The notes: generated from the letters alone by a model not told the origin. 64,000 nucleotides of DNA from Bryobacterales bacterium (GCA_028819215.1 JAPPMG010000097.1:62001-126000), one strand, 5' to 3'. Positions 33,484-43,379 are shown, counted from the stretch's first letter. Program-made: numbers and translations.

Positions 33484-34993
33484 GCAGCGCCGGATCGGGG
33501 CGGCGCTGGCGCTTGGCGCGCTGGCATGCGCTGCAGCGGGACGTGCACAAGTGCCGAGCAGCGCATACAAGGTCGAGACCATTGCGGGCCCCCGCGATGT
33601 CGTTCCGGAGGTCACAGCCGTCGAGTTCGGACACGATGGCAAGCTCTATGCCGCGTTTCGCCGAGGCTATATCTACTCCTTCGACCCTGGCTCCAACCGG
33701 TGGCGTCGATTCGCTGAGGGGCTGCATACGCCTCTGGGCATCGCCAAGGGTGACAGGCCGGGCGAATTCTTGGTCGCGCAGGTTCCGGAACTGACGCGCG
33801 TTGCTGACACCGACGGTGATGGGACGGCAGACTTGTTCGAGACCGTTTCCGACGGCTGGGGACTGTCGGGGAACTACCACGAGTTCATTGCCGGCCCGGT
33901 TCGAGACACGGCGGGGAACCTATACGTGTCTCTTGGCTTGGCCTCCGGCAACGCCGATCCGCGCCCGCCAGTCCGCGGGGAACTGACGCGCAGGCCGCGC
34001 AGGGCTGCCGATCCAGTGCAGGGCAAGGTGAACAGGGTCGGGCACTATTCACCCGTGCCGTATCGCGGCTGCGCCCTGCAGATCTCTGCCGCCGGCTCGG
34101 TGCGCGCTTTTGCGTGCGGCTTCCGCCAGCCCAATGGGATCGTCGCCAGCCCAGCGGGCGACGTCTTCGTGGCCGACAACCAAGGTGGCTGGGTCGGCAC
34201 TTCTCCTCTGCACCACGTCACCGACGGCGACTTCCATGGCCACCCGGCGTCCCTCCACTGGCATCCGGAGTTCCTGGGTGTCAACCCGGTCGAGGCTGAT
34301 GTGGCTGAACTAGACCGCCGACGCAAGAAGCCCGCAATCCTTTTCCCGCAGGGGGAGATGGGAGGTTCCACGGCCGGGCCCGCGTTCGACCTCACGGGGG
34401 GTGCCTTCGGGCCCTATGCGGGCCAGTTGTTCGTGGCGGAGTGGACATATCCGCGCGTCTTGCGCGTCGACCTGCAGAGGGTGCGGGGCGAGTACCAAGG
34501 GGCCGCGTTCCTGTTCGTCGAAGGCAACGGCTTGCGGATGGCCAACAACCGCCTCGCATTCTCGCCCGACGGGAGCAGCCTGTACGTGGCCCAGACCGCG
34601 CGGATCTGGGGCTCGACCGAGGGATTGCAGCGCATCGTCTGGCAGGGCAGCGTGCCGCTGGACATCTTGACGATGAGGCTGACCCAGCGCGGCTTCGACC
34701 TGACCTTTACGAAGCCCTTGGACGAGCAATCGGCGCGACAGGCGGCCAACTATTCTCTGACGCGGTACTACTACCGCTATCACGCGGCCTACGGCTCGCC
34801 CAAGACCGAACTCACTCCCGTGAAGGTTTCGGACGTCTCGGTGTCGGACGACGGATTGCGCGTGTCCCTGGGGGTCTCCGACCTGCGAGAGGGCTGGCTC
34901 TACGACCTGCGGCCGTCCGGCATCTACGGCCGTGACGGGGACTCGCTCGCGACAACGATCGCAGCGTATACCTTGAATCGCCTAGTGGACTGA
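33449..34993 (+). CDS. Secreted beta-propeller protein of the glucose/sorbosone dehydrogenase type
   Basis: The 514-residue protein has a signal peptide (AALALGALACAAAGRAQ) and a propeller with blade segments ITVEFGHDGKLYAAF-like, LTRVADTDGDGTADLFE, GNYHEFIAGPVRD, AFACGFRQPNGIV, FVADNQGGWVGTSPLHH and LFVAEWTYPRVLRVDL. This is the pattern of the large planctomycete/acidobacterial propellers near PQQ-dependent sugar dehydrogenases. The start is uncertain: ATG 33449 (used here), an ATG-free TTG at 33470 preceded by GAGG, or an open extension to 33356. It overlaps the cytochrome gene, so the two are coupled. Confidence 0.8.
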   Translation: MCDSRSALSLARQRRIGAALALGALACAAAGRAQVPSSAYKVETIAGPRDVVPEVTAVEFGHDGKLYAAFRRGYIYSFDPGSNRWRRFAEGLHTPLGIAKGDRPGEFLVAQVPELTRVADTDGDGTADLFETVSDGWGLSGNYHEFIAGPVRDTAGNLYVSLGLASGNADPRPPVRGELTRRPRRAADPVQGKVNRVGHYSPVPYRGCALQISAAGSVRAFACGFRQPNGIVASPAGDVFVADNQGGWVGTSPLHHVTDGDFHGHPASLHWHPEFLGVNPVEADVAELDRRRKKPAILFPQGEMGGSTAGPAFDLTGGAFGPYAGQLFVAEWTYPRVLRVDLQRVRGEYQGAAFLFVEGNGLRMANNRLAFSPDGSSLYVAQTARIWGSTEGLQRIVWQGSVPLDILTMRLTQRGFDLTFTKPLDEQSARQAANYSLTRYYYRYHAAYGSPKTELTPVKVSDVSVSDDGLRVSLGVSDLREGWLYDLRPSGIYGRDGDSLATTIAAYTLNRLVD

Positions 34994-35680
34994 ATCCTGC
35001 GCCCTAGGAGTTGACCCGGCGCCGAGCGTGCGGATGCGAATGTTGCGAAACTCCACGCGCATCGGTTCGCCGCGATGCAGCTGCATTGCCAGCACGCCAG
35101 CCAGCGCTCCCGGATCGAGCACGTCGTTGGTGACCGTGCCGTTGACGCTAATGCGGATACGATAGCCTTCGCAGCGGATCTCGATCCGGTTCCAGCCTGT
35201 CCCCACGACATGTTCGGCCCGGTCTTGCCAGCCGTCCAGAATGAGCCCGCGGGGCAGGCCCTCCCCGTGCAGGTTGCCCCAGCCCTTGCCGGAGGCAAAG
35301 TCCGCTTGGTAGCCGCGAACCGTCCAGCCTCTAGTTCGCTCGCTGCGAAACTGCATCCCGCTGTTGCCGTTGCGCAGCTTGACCTCGAAGCGGAGCACGA
35401 AGTCGCCGAACTCCCGTTCGGACACCAAGAACGAGTTCGCGCTCAGCGGACGTCCGTCGGTGCTTCCGACGATCGAGCCGCCTGCTACGCTCCACAGGCG
35501 TGGGTCTCCGTCCCAGCCGCTGAGGTCCGAACCGTTGAAGAGCGGAACGAAGCCGTCTGCGAGCTCTCGGCTGGTTAGCTCGCCGGCAATGCTTGGGCAG
35601 GCCAGCGCGAGCGACGCCAGTGCCGCAAGCAGCGGAGAAGCAATCCTTGGCGTGCGCTGATTGCCCGGGCGAAGACTCAT
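34982..35680 (-). CDS. DUF1080 (3-keto-disaccharide hydrolase) protein
   Basis: The 232-residue secreted protein has a signal peptide (to about 32) and the concanavalin-like DUF1080 signature: FVPLFNGSDLSGW near the start, the FGDFVLRFEVKLR and GNSGMQFR strands, GYQADFA and WNRIEIRCEGYRI. The family includes 3-keto-glucoside hydrolases. It starts four bases downstream of the prfA stop and so is co-transcribed with it. Its 3' end overlaps the convergent propeller gene by 12 bases. Confidence 0.9.
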   Translation of the reverse strand: MSLRPGNQRTPRIASPLLAALASLALACPSIAGELTSRELADGFVPLFNGSDLSGWDGDPRLWSVAGGSIVGSTDGRPLSANSFLVSEREFGDFVLRFEVKLRNGNSGMQFRSERTRGWTVRGYQADFASGKGWGNLHGEGLPRGLILDGWQDRAEHVVGTGWNRIEIRCEGYRIRISVNGTVTNDVLDPGALAGVLAMQLHRGEPMRVEFRNIRIRTLGAGSTPRAQDSVH

Positions 35681-35684
35681 CGGA

Positions 35685-36761
35685 TCAAGCCGCCTGCGCC
35701 GCCAATTCGTCGGCCTGCTGGGCAGTCGTGAGCGGCTCGATCAGAACATCGAGATCGCCGTCCAAGACTTGGGTGAGCTGGTGGACCTTCAGGCCGATCC
35801 GATGGTCGGTGATACGCATCTCCGGGAAGTTGTAGGTTCGGATCTTCTCGGACCGATCGCCGCTGCGGACCATGGCGCGGCGCTGCTGGGCCTGCTCGGA
35901 GTGCTGTTTCTGGCGCTCGATCTCGTACAGCCGGGAGCGCAGCACCTGCAGCGCCTTCTTGCGGTTCTTGATCTGGGACTTCTCGTCCTGGCACGTCACC
36001 ACCAGACCGGTGGGCAGGTGCGTGATGCGGACTGCCGAGTAGGTGGTGTTCACGGACTGCCCGCCGGGGCCGGACGAACAGTATGTGTCGATCCGTAGCT
36101 CGGTCTCGTCCACTTGCACGTCGACCTCGTCGGCTTCTGGCAGCACGGCCACGGTCACCGCAGAGGTATGCACCCGGCCCTGAGACTCTGTCTTTGGCAC
36201 GCGCTGCACGCGGTGCACTCCGCTCTCGTACTTCAGACGCGAGTACACCTTCTTGCCCTTGACCAAAGCGATCAGTTCCTTGATCCCGCCAGCTTCCGAA
36301 TCATTGCGTGCGGTGACCTCGATGTTCCAAGCATGACCCTCGGCATACTTGCAGTACATGCGGAAGATCTCGGCCGCGAACAGCGTGGCCTCGTCGCCTC
36401 CCGTGCCGGCCCGGATCTCCAGCACCGCCCCTTTCTCGTCGGCCGGGTCGACCGGTAGCAGGAGAATGCGAATCTCCTCCGCGAGCCTGTCCCGATCCGC
36501 TGTCAGGCTCTTGATCTCCTCGGTCGCCATCTCGACCATTTCCGGATCGGACTCGTCGAGCAAGTCCCGAGCCTCGTCGATCTGGGAGACGACGCGCTTC
36601 CACGAGCGATACTTTTCCACCACCTCGGCGATCGAGGAGTGTTGCTTGGCTAGCTGCTGGTAGGCCTTCTGGTCTGCCAGCAGGGCGGGATCGGCAAGCC
36701 TCGAGGACAGTTCCTCGAAGCGCGCTTCGACCTCTCCAATACTCTGTTCCCAGTTCATCAC
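35685..36761 (-). CDS. prfA: Peptide chain release factor 1
   Basis: The 358-residue RF1 recognises UAA and UAG. The P-x-T codon-recognition motif appears as VPKTESQGRVHTS and the catalytic GGQ as GPGGQSVN, with the preceding DTYCSSG. Length and order match RF1 and not RF2 (no SPF motif). GGAG seven bases before the ATG supports the start. RF1 does not read UGA, so it is compatible with the nearby Sec decoding; RF2 is not in this window. Confidence 0.97.
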   Translation of the reverse strand: MMNWEQSIGEVEARFEELSSRLADPALLADQKAYQQLAKQHSSIAEVVEKYRSWKRVVSQIDEARDLLDESDPEMVEMATEEIKSLTADRDRLAEEIRILLLPVDPADEKGAVLEIRAGTGGDEATLFAAEIFRMYCKYAEGHAWNIEVTARNDSEAGGIKELIALVKGKKVYSRLKYESGVHRVQRVPKTESQGRVHTSAVTVAVLPEADEVDVQVDETELRIDTYCSSGPGGQSVNTTYSAVRITHLPTGLVVTCQDEKSQIKNRKKALQVLRSRLYEIERQKQHSEQAQQRRAMVRSGDRSEKIRTYNFPEMRITDHRIGLKVHQLTQVLDGDLDVLIEPLTTAQQADELAAQAA

Positions 36762-36842
36762 CGATCTCCGCCAGCCATTCGTCCATCAACCTCTTGGTAA
36801 CCGCCGCGCCTCCGGCGTCGGCGGCACAACGCCCTCGAACCG

Positions 36843-37829
36843 CTAAGCAACGACGGGAGTGCCGCCTACGCGGCGCTCGAACGCGAAAGCGGTATTCAGG
36901 GCGTGGATGGCGACCTCGACTTGGCTGTTGTCTGGCTGCTTGGTCGTGATGCGTTGCAGCCACAGACCCGGGCGGGCCATCAGCATGAACACTCCACGCT
37001 GGTGCTTGGCGGTATAGCGGATGATCTCGAAGCTGATGCCCGCGATCAACGGCAGCAGTGCGACACGGGCCGCGAACGGTCCGACGAAGCCCTCGAACGG
37101 CACCAACGCGTAGATCGCGATTGCGACCAGCATGACGACCATGAGGAAGCTGGTACCGCAGCGCGGATGCAGGGTCGTGAACCGCTGGGCGTTCTCGATC
37201 GTGAGATCTTGGCCGGATTCATAGTTGTAGACCACCTTGTGCTCGGCACCGTGGTACTCGAATACCCTGCGGATATCCTTCATCTGCGAAATCGCGAGCA
37301 GAAAGCTGAGGAAGATAGCGATGCGAATGCCGCCTTCGACGAAACTAAAGCCCACTTGGTTGTCGAGGACCGGTAGCCACCCCTGCAATTGATTGGTGGC
37401 CAGCAGCGGCACCAGCTTGTACATCACGATGAAGAAGCCGACCGAGAAGGCGATGTTGAGCCCCAGCACCCAGCCGGGCAGTTCGTCGCTCTGTCCGCTG
37501 TCGTCGGAGTCCTCGTCTTCAGCCGCTTGGCGCGCAGAGAAGTTCAAGGCCTTCATGCCCAACGTCATCGACTGGCCCAGGATGCCGCAACCCCTCACCA
37601 GGGGCAGGGCCCAGAAGCGGCTGCGCTGCGACAGGCGCGTGGCGGTCTCTTCCTTGCTCGTGATCTCGCCGCTCGACTTGCGCACAGCCACGCAATAGGA
37701 CTGGGGCGTGCGCATCATCACGCCCTCCATCACCGCCTGCCCGCCGATCAGCGGGTCTCCGTCGCTGTTGAAGGCCGGCCAGACGGTGCCGCCCGCGAAC
37801 AGTCTTGCGAATCCATTGAGTCCTCGCAT
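36843..37829 (-). CDS. DUF1385 family membrane protein (YqhQ-like)
   Basis: The 328-residue protein begins with DPLIGGQAVMEGVMMRTP, the defining DUF1385 motif, and has hydrophobic segments around VLGLNIAFSVGFFIVMYKLVP, IRIAIFLSFLLAIS and MVVMLVAIAIYALVPF. FEYHGAEHKVVYNYESG and FTTLHPRCGTSFLMVV are other conserved blocks. It is upstream of prfA, as in many genomes where this membrane protein accompanies the release factor. The function is unknown. Confidence 0.88.
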   Translation of the reverse strand: MRGLNGFARLFAGGTVWPAFNSDGDPLIGGQAVMEGVMMRTPQSYCVAVRKSSGEITSKEETATRLSQRSRFWALPLVRGCGILGQSMTLGMKALNFSARQAAEDEDSDDSGQSDELPGWVLGLNIAFSVGFFIVMYKLVPLLATNQLQGWLPVLDNQVGFSFVEGGIRIAIFLSFLLAISQMKDIRRVFEYHGAEHKVVYNYESGQDLTIENAQRFTTLHPRCGTSFLMVVMLVAIAIYALVPFEGFVGPFAARVALLPLIAGISFEIIRYTAKHQRGVFMLMARPGLWLQRITTKQPDNSQVEVAIHALNTAFAFERRVGGTPVVA

Positions 37830-37891
37830 GGTCTTGTCCTCTGGCAGCGGGGCTGACGCCTCGATCCTCTCGTTTAGGATACACTCGAACT

Positions 37892-38263
37892 ATGCTGGGC
37901 AGGATTTGGTCACGCTTGCGTCCGGCTGTGTTCTGGGAATTCCGCCGGGGCTCGTGGCAGTACGACATCATCGTGGCCCTGATCCTGGCGTTTATATTCC
38001 TCACCCCACCCGCGCTGTTCAATGATCGGGCCAGCGGGCCCGTCGTTCACGAGGTCGAGCACGCCGCGACCGACGCCCGGGTGTTCTGGATCGATCCGGG
38101 GGCGTTGGACCGCGCCGATCCCGAAGGTGCCAGCGAGCGCTTGCAGTACCTTTTGGCCGACTATAGCGGGGAATCCCTGCGCATCGTTTCGACCGAACCG
38201 GCCACGGACGCTGCTGGGAACGTCCAAGCGTACTTGGTCTTCGCGCAGCCCGCGGGCGAGTAG
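37892..38263 (+). CDS. Small single-pass membrane protein
   Basis: The 123-residue product has a cationic N-terminus, one transmembrane helix (YDIIVALILAFIFLTPPALF, about 24-43) and a periplasmic region of about 80 residues. A TACACT box ends six bases before its ATG, divergent from the DUF1385 gene. No family is recognised. Its start lies 24 bases upstream of the LolA-like gene's stop-to-start gap, so the two are probably co-transcribed. Confidence 0.65.
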   Translation: MLGRIWSRLRPAVFWEFRRGSWQYDIIVALILAFIFLTPPALFNDRASGPVVHEVEHAATDARVFWIDPGALDRADPEGASERLQYLLADYSGESLRIVSTEPATDAAGNVQAYLVFAQPAGE

Positions 38264-38287
38264 CGGCCGCTCTAGGGGCTGACAGTC

Positions 38288-39016
38288 ATGCCGCGCTCGG
38301 GCCTGTTGTCTCCGACCTATCGCCGCGGCAGGCTTGCCGCGGCGGTCTCGGCCATAGTATTGGGCTGTATCGCGCCCGTGTCTGGGGCCGCGCCCGATCT
38401 GGCAACGGTGCTCGCCAAGATGGACGCGGCGGCTTCCGGCTGGCAGGGCATGCGGGCCAGCCTCGAATGGGTGCGCTACATGGCGCTGGTGGATGACAGG
38501 AGCGTCGAACGCGGCAAGATCGTCGTCCGCCGCACTGCGGATGGCAGCGCCTCGATGCTGATCTCGTTCGAGGAACCGAACGTTTATTTCCTTTCCGTCA
38601 AGGGCGCTAGGGTCGAAATCTACAAGCCAAAGATCAAGACCGTCGAAGAGTACGACGTGAGCGATTCCAAGGCCAAGGTGGAGAACGCGCTCTTGCTGGG
38701 TTTCGGCACTAAGGGCAGCTACCTCGGACAGCACTACGACATCAAGCTCCTCGGGCCGGCGACGGTTAAGGGACAATCCGCCGTGCATCTCGATCTGCAG
38801 CCGAAAGACCCACAGGCAGAGTTGAACAGCCAGCGGATCGAAATGTGGGTTTCCACTGACATGTGGCAGCCGGTCCAGCAGAAGATCTATGATCGGAGTC
38901 CGGGAGACTACCGGCTGTATTCGTATTCGGAAGTAGTGTTGAATCCTTCACTTACAGCAGAAGACTTCAAGCTGCGCCTCGCTCGCGGCACAAAGCGCGT
39001 ACACCCGCAGCGATAG
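38288..39016 (+). CDS. LolA-like outer membrane lipoprotein-sorting protein
   Basis: The 242-residue protein has a signal peptide (to about 34) and a LolA/LolB-type single domain: LATVLAKMDAAASGWQGM, FEEPNVYFLSVKG, KIKTVEEYDVSD and the closing WVSTDMWQPVQQKIYDRS. It probably binds lipid or carries lipoproteins through the periplasm. It follows the single-pass membrane protein by 24 bases on the same strand. Confidence 0.78.
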   Translation: MPRSGLLSPTYRRGRLAAAVSAIVLGCIAPVSGAAPDLATVLAKMDAAASGWQGMRASLEWVRYMALVDDRSVERGKIVVRRTADGSASMLISFEEPNVYFLSVKGARVEIYKPKIKTVEEYDVSDSKAKVENALLLGFGTKGSYLGQHYDIKLLGPATVKGQSAVHLDLQPKDPQAELNSQRIEMWVSTDMWQPVQQKIYDRSPGDYRLYSYSEVVLNPSLTAEDFKLRLARGTKRVHPQR

Positions 39017-39072
39017 CGCGATTCGACGCAAGCGGCCGTTCAGGCCATTCCGGGCGACGGTGCCCGCTACGC

Positions 39073-41451
39073 TCAGCGGCGAATCGTCACGCGGGCATTG
39101 ACCGGCTCGACGATGTAAGGTGTCGTGCCTTCGTCCGAGAGCACCGATTCGGCCCGGATCTCGACCTCGTGGTCGCCTTCCGGGGCTGAGGCGGAAGCCT
39201 TGCACTGCAGGGCGAAGGCAGTTTGGGCTTCGCGCAGTTCGGCAGGCTGGCATTCGACGCCAGCGGGCAAGCCGATGGCGCTGACAGTGACGGGCCGCCG
39301 GAACGCCTCGTCGCGCCAGATCGATCCCTGCCAGATCGACTCGCTCGCGGGCTGCATCAAGAGCCCCTCGCCCGGCGGTGTAAGCATGTAGCCATCGACG
39401 ATATCGACCTCCAACGGTTTGGAGACCAGCGTCTGTTGGCGTCCTTGGAACTCGACCACGGCCGACAGATTGAAGTTAACCATGCCCAGAGACGTCCGCT
39501 CGTGAGTGAACATCCGAAATTCGCCTGCGCGCATGTCCTCGTCCTCGTCGTTCTTGCGCAGGCGCAGACCGCCCGAGTTTCTCGGAATTTCCACCTTCTT
39601 GGTCACCCTCACGCCCGGTCGGCGAGGGTTGTAGTGCCACTTTGCCATCAGTCCGCCGCTACCGCGCACGAGCCGAATCTTCCGCTCGATAGCGAATTCC
39701 AGCTCCGCCACCTGTTCGGGCGTAACCCGCGTCGGAAGGTCCAGCCCAAGCCACTCGGCCGTGACGGCCTCCTGTTTCGAACCCTTGACGCCGACGCGTA
39801 TGCCCGGACCGGCCGCACGACGGTCAAGATGCCGCTTGCCCTCCGCTGTCGCGCGGCCGCGCACCACGAGATTCAGCATCCGCAGCTCGGCGTCCGGCTT
39901 GGCTGTCAAGGTGAGAATGCCGGTTGCGAAACGAGCCAGAGTGTTGTTGAGCGTGGACCTGGGCGCGATGTGTCCGCCCGAGACCTCTAGGTCGTCAGGC
40001 AGGTTGTCCACGTAGAGTTCAAGCGGCCCGAAGTAGCCGCGCCGTTCCGCCTGCACCGTCACGATGGCGGAGCCGTTGCGCGGGATGTTGATGTACGGAT
40101 CGTTGAGCGTCAGCAAGAAGTCCGGGCCCTGCTTGCGAGCCACCAGCCGGTAGCTCGCGTCTTGTCCGCCCCGACCGAGCAGGTCTTCGACGGCGACCGC
40201 AATCTTCTCGGTCCCAGGGGGAACCGTGAGATTGACAAACGGGTACGTGGCCGTTTGCCCGGTCGTGCTGATGACGTATGGGTTGGGATCCCCGGCATGC
40301 TTGCCCGCGACCGCCAGGATTTCATCCCCGTGCGATATCGTCAGCACGCCGTACAGCGACGATCCGGGCAGCTCTCCGGAGCGCAGCTCGAACGACCACT
40401 CCTCGCCGCTCTGCACGGCCAGGCTGTAGCGGTCAATCTCGCCTTGCGCCGAGATCCGCCCGTTCACCACGACACCCTCGCTCAGCGTCCTAGCGCCGTC
40501 GGACTCGAACACCTCCTCTCCGTCGCCCACAAGGAAGGGCACCGAGGACGGGGTGCCCGGCACGCGGACCCATGTCTCGCTCGCGTTTTTCGGCACGTTG
40601 GTCAGATCGATCTCGGCTCGCAGAGGCTGGCCTAGATTGCCTCCAAAGAATTCCGCCTGCACCATGGAGTTCCGGCTCCAGCCGAGCGGGAACACGCTGT
40701 CGGCATATTCGTAGTCGGCGATCGTGAGCCTGTAGAAGTCATGCTCCTGTTCGCTGAAGCGCTCGTCCCGGATCACCACGAAATAGTCCCCGTCCTGCGG
40801 GACATCGAAGGCGAGGCGGGCGTCGAGGCCGAGTCCGGGCGAGTCGCTGGTTCTCGCCCACACAAGCCCGGCGCTGTCGCGCAGTTCAAGGTTGGGGTCG
40901 ATCGCCGATCCGACCCGGCGGGCCGAGGCTTCGGCCACGATCCGCTGCCCCTTGGTGGCGCGAACGCGGTAGATGTCTCGTTCCGCGCCCTGCAGCCGTC
41001 CCTCGACGGTGACGGGCATCGTGACCTCTTGTGCGATCTCGGGGAAGTCGTTCGACGCTTCGCTGCCATCGGAGGCCTCGTCAGACTCCTCTTCGGCCGT
41101 TTGCGGGAAGCCCCCGATCATGAACAGCACGGCGTTGGAAATGCCGTCGGAAGTTTCGATCCTGAGAGGGACGACTCCCTGCCGGGCGTTATTGTCAACC
41201 TCGAGTAGGTAAACGAGGGACTCCGGCGACTCCGCGCTAGCTTCTCCCGGGACCGCCAGTGGGGTCGCGGTCATGGCAGCACCGCTGTGCAGCCGGGGTG
41301 TCGGGGCGAGTCGTTTGCCGCGGAGCTCGAGGCGCACCGCGCTACCGGCCTGCGCACCGTGGGGATAGATCGATTCGAGCACCGGTTGCGCGCATAGCGG
41401 CATCGCCATCGCAAGAGCTAGAGTCATTCCGTAGCTGCCTGTCGTTCGCAT
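39073..41451 (-). CDS. Secreted PPC-domain protein
   Basis: The 792-residue protein has a signal peptide (to about 22) and an IPT-like N-terminal domain (YPHGAQAGSAVRLELRG). PPC (bacterial pre-peptidase C-terminal) domains follow, seen as GERDIYRVRATKGQRIV-like and DYFVVIRDERFSEQEHDFYRL at about 230-245. Extended strands follow to the C-terminus. Such giants are common in planctomycetes and acidobacteria and lack an obvious catalytic domain here; extracellular binding is the likely role. Confidence 0.8.
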   Translation of the reverse strand: MRTTGSYGMTLALAMAMPLCAQPVLESIYPHGAQAGSAVRLELRGKRLAPTPRLHSGAAMTATPLAVPGEASAESPESLVYLLEVDNNARQGVVPLRIETSDGISNAVLFMIGGFPQTAEEESDEASDGSEASNDFPEIAQEVTMPVTVEGRLQGAERDIYRVRATKGQRIVAEASARRVGSAIDPNLELRDSAGLVWARTSDSPGLGLDARLAFDVPQDGDYFVVIRDERFSEQEHDFYRLTIADYEYADSVFPLGWSRNSMVQAEFFGGNLGQPLRAEIDLTNVPKNASETWVRVPGTPSSVPFLVGDGEEVFESDGARTLSEGVVVNGRISAQGEIDRYSLAVQSGEEWSFELRSGELPGSSLYGVLTISHGDEILAVAGKHAGDPNPYVISTTGQTATYPFVNLTVPPGTEKIAVAVEDLLGRGGQDASYRLVARKQGPDFLLTLNDPYINIPRNGSAIVTVQAERRGYFGPLELYVDNLPDDLEVSGGHIAPRSTLNNTLARFATGILTLTAKPDAELRMLNLVVRGRATAEGKRHLDRRAAGPGIRVGVKGSKQEAVTAEWLGLDLPTRVTPEQVAELEFAIERKIRLVRGSGGLMAKWHYNPRRPGVRVTKKVEIPRNSGGLRLRKNDEDEDMRAGEFRMFTHERTSLGMVNFNLSAVVEFQGRQQTLVSKPLEVDIVDGYMLTPPGEGLLMQPASESIWQGSIWRDEAFRRPVTVSAIGLPAGVECQPAELREAQTAFALQCKASASAPEGDHEVEIRAESVLSDEGTTPYIVEPVNARVTIRR

Positions 41452-41541
41452 TGTTGGCTCGGGGCGGCTGCGACCCTAGCCGACGCCCGCCCCAAGAATA
41501 CCAGTGATGAGGCGCCCGGCACGACTATTGCGGCGCACCAC

Positions 41542-41820
41542 ATGGCGACGGCGCTGAGCGTCGCGCCCGATCGCGGACAGGGAGCGCGCTTGCACATGCT
41601 CAACGGCAAGCCACATGTCGAGCAGGAGAACGTGGAGCAGGCTGCGGGGAAATTCCGGAAGTCCATAGAAGCCGGCCCGTCCAGCGGCGAAGCCCACGTC
41701 GCGCTCGGCCTGACGCCGAAGCGCTTGGACGAGGGAATTGAAGAACTCGAGGCAATCCTACGGGATGATTCCGACGACGCGGAGACAGCACGGGAGCGTA
41801 CGATCGTCTGGGACCAGTGA
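41542..41820 (+). pseudogene. Possible remnant of a TPR-containing gene
   Basis: The 92-residue frame has AAGKFRKSIEAGPSSGEAHVALG and a second helix pair EGIEELEAILRDDSDDAET, resembling two degenerate tetratricopeptide repeats. It has no signal, no good ribosome site and ends abruptly. It is treated as a fragment; a small real gene is possible. Confidence 0.35.
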
Positions 41821-41993
41821 CGGCACGTGTCGAAGCGATGATCTTCATAGCGAGACCGCGAATCCTGCCCGCACAGGACGAGACTTCAACGGCTACTCGG
41901 TATGCGCGGAACTGGTGCGGCATGTCGGCGTGCCCGGCCTGGAAAGCCGACCCGGCGGCGATATGATCGATCATTGATTCCCAGTCTCTGCTT

Positions 41994-42767
41994 ATGGACC
42001 AAGAAACTCACGCGGCACTGATACCACAGGAAACCGATCCCACTTCGGAACTGCCGATCGGTCCAAGGGTTGTCAACCCACAGCCTGCCAGTATGCCTGA
42101 ACGCGTCGTGCTCCAAGGGCGGTATGCACGCCTCGAACCTCTTGACCCCAGCACACATCGGGACAAGCTGTTCGCAGCCTCGAGCCCACCGGATCGGGCC
42201 GCTCGCTTTCGCTACTTGCCCGAGCCAGCACCAGATTCGCTCGAGGAATTCGATGCTTGGCTCGCCCGTGCCGTTGCGTCTGTGGATCCCCTCTTCTTCG
42301 CGGTGATCGATCGCTCCACCGACCGAGTTGAAGGCCGGCAATCGCTGATGCGGATCAATCCCGCTCATCAGTCCATCGAGATCGGCCACATCTACTGGGG
42401 CCCGCGGATCGCAAGCACGCGAGTCGCGACCGATGCGATGTACCTGTTTGTCGTCTACGCCATGCAGACTCTTGGCTACCGACGCTTGGAGTGGAAGTGC
42501 GATGCGCTGAACGCCCGGTCGCGCAGGGCCGCGCGGCGATTCGGCCTAACCTACGAGGGCACATTTCGCCGAGCCGCAATCGTTCGCAACCGAAGTCGCG
42601 ACACCGCATGGTTCGCAATGATCGCCGAGGAATGGCCCTCGTTGAAGGAAGCCTATGAACGATGGCTCGCGCCAGACAACTTCGACGAGCTAGGTCAGCA
42701 GAAGGTCAGGCTGAGCGAGCTGACCTCGGCCGCGATAGAGCACCTGCATCTCCCAAGACGAGGCTAA
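41994..42767 (+). CDS. GNAT-family N-acetyltransferase (RimJ/RimL-like)
   Basis: The 257-residue protein has the GNAT fold with RYARLEPLDPSTHRDKLF at about 42-60, SIEIGHIYWGPRIASTRVATDAMYL (acetyl-CoA region) and GYRRLEWKCDALNARSRRAARRFGLTYEGTFRRA, as in RimJ/RimL acetyltransferases. The first 35 residues are an extension without homology; ATG 42093 (PERVVLQG) is a possible alternative start. A TATGAT box lies well upstream at about 41958. Confidence 0.8.
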   Translation: MDQETHAALIPQETDPTSELPIGPRVVNPQPASMPERVVLQGRYARLEPLDPSTHRDKLFAASSPPDRAARFRYLPEPAPDSLEEFDAWLARAVASVDPLFFAVIDRSTDRVEGRQSLMRINPAHQSIEIGHIYWGPRIASTRVATDAMYLFVVYAMQTLGYRRLEWKCDALNARSRRAARRFGLTYEGTFRRAAIVRNRSRDTAWFAMIAEEWPSLKEAYERWLAPDNFDELGQQKVRLSELTSAAIEHLHLPRRG

Positions 42768-43031
42768 GCCGAAAAATCGAGCCCCAGACGCCACTGGGAT
42801 CTGCCTCACGCTACCACCAGTTCCGCGGATGGATCGGCCGAAGGGAGCAGCTCGGCCCCACGCTCTTGGCGGGCGGATCATCACGAGCGCATCGGCAGTC
42901 CCGCGAAGGGTCGTCCCGAATCGTCGTAGGTCCGGCAAACCCCGGAATCGCGCGAAAAGGATGGATTGCAGAGCCCGGAGATGGGGTGGGTGCCGGCCGC
43001 TGCTCGGCGCCATAGGCATTGCCGCTAGTAC

Positions 43032-43379
43032 TTGGTTCGCGAGGCAGGCAAACTGCCCACCGTCACCGGGGCAGAGACGGCTGTCGACGGCTTCATCTTG
43101 CAAGCGGTGAGCGACAAGGCACGCGAGTATATCCGCGCCAACTGGGATCGACCGTTCTTCCTCAACTACTGGACGTCGCCGCCGCACATACCCATCGGCC
43201 CGGACAAGGTGGCAATACGCTACGACGGCATGTGCCGCCGCGACGAAGCGCTGCTGCGGGACAACGCATACGACCAAGACGGCAACTCGTCGCGAGACGA
43301 CTGGCGGTTCAAAGCCCACACCACCTGCGACCATTCGTGGCGCTCCTCGAACCGGAACGGACGGGTCGATTCGGGCTGA
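43032..43379 (+). pseudogene. Sulfatase gene fragment
   Basis: Codons here read DGFILQAVSDKAREYIRANW, then PFFLNYWTSPPHIPIG, which is the middle region of type I sulfatases (after the active site). There is no active-site CxPSR, no signal peptide and no C-terminal half. The 260 bases upstream hold no other recognisable piece. It looks like a decayed sulfatase or a recombination leftover. Confidence 0.7.
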
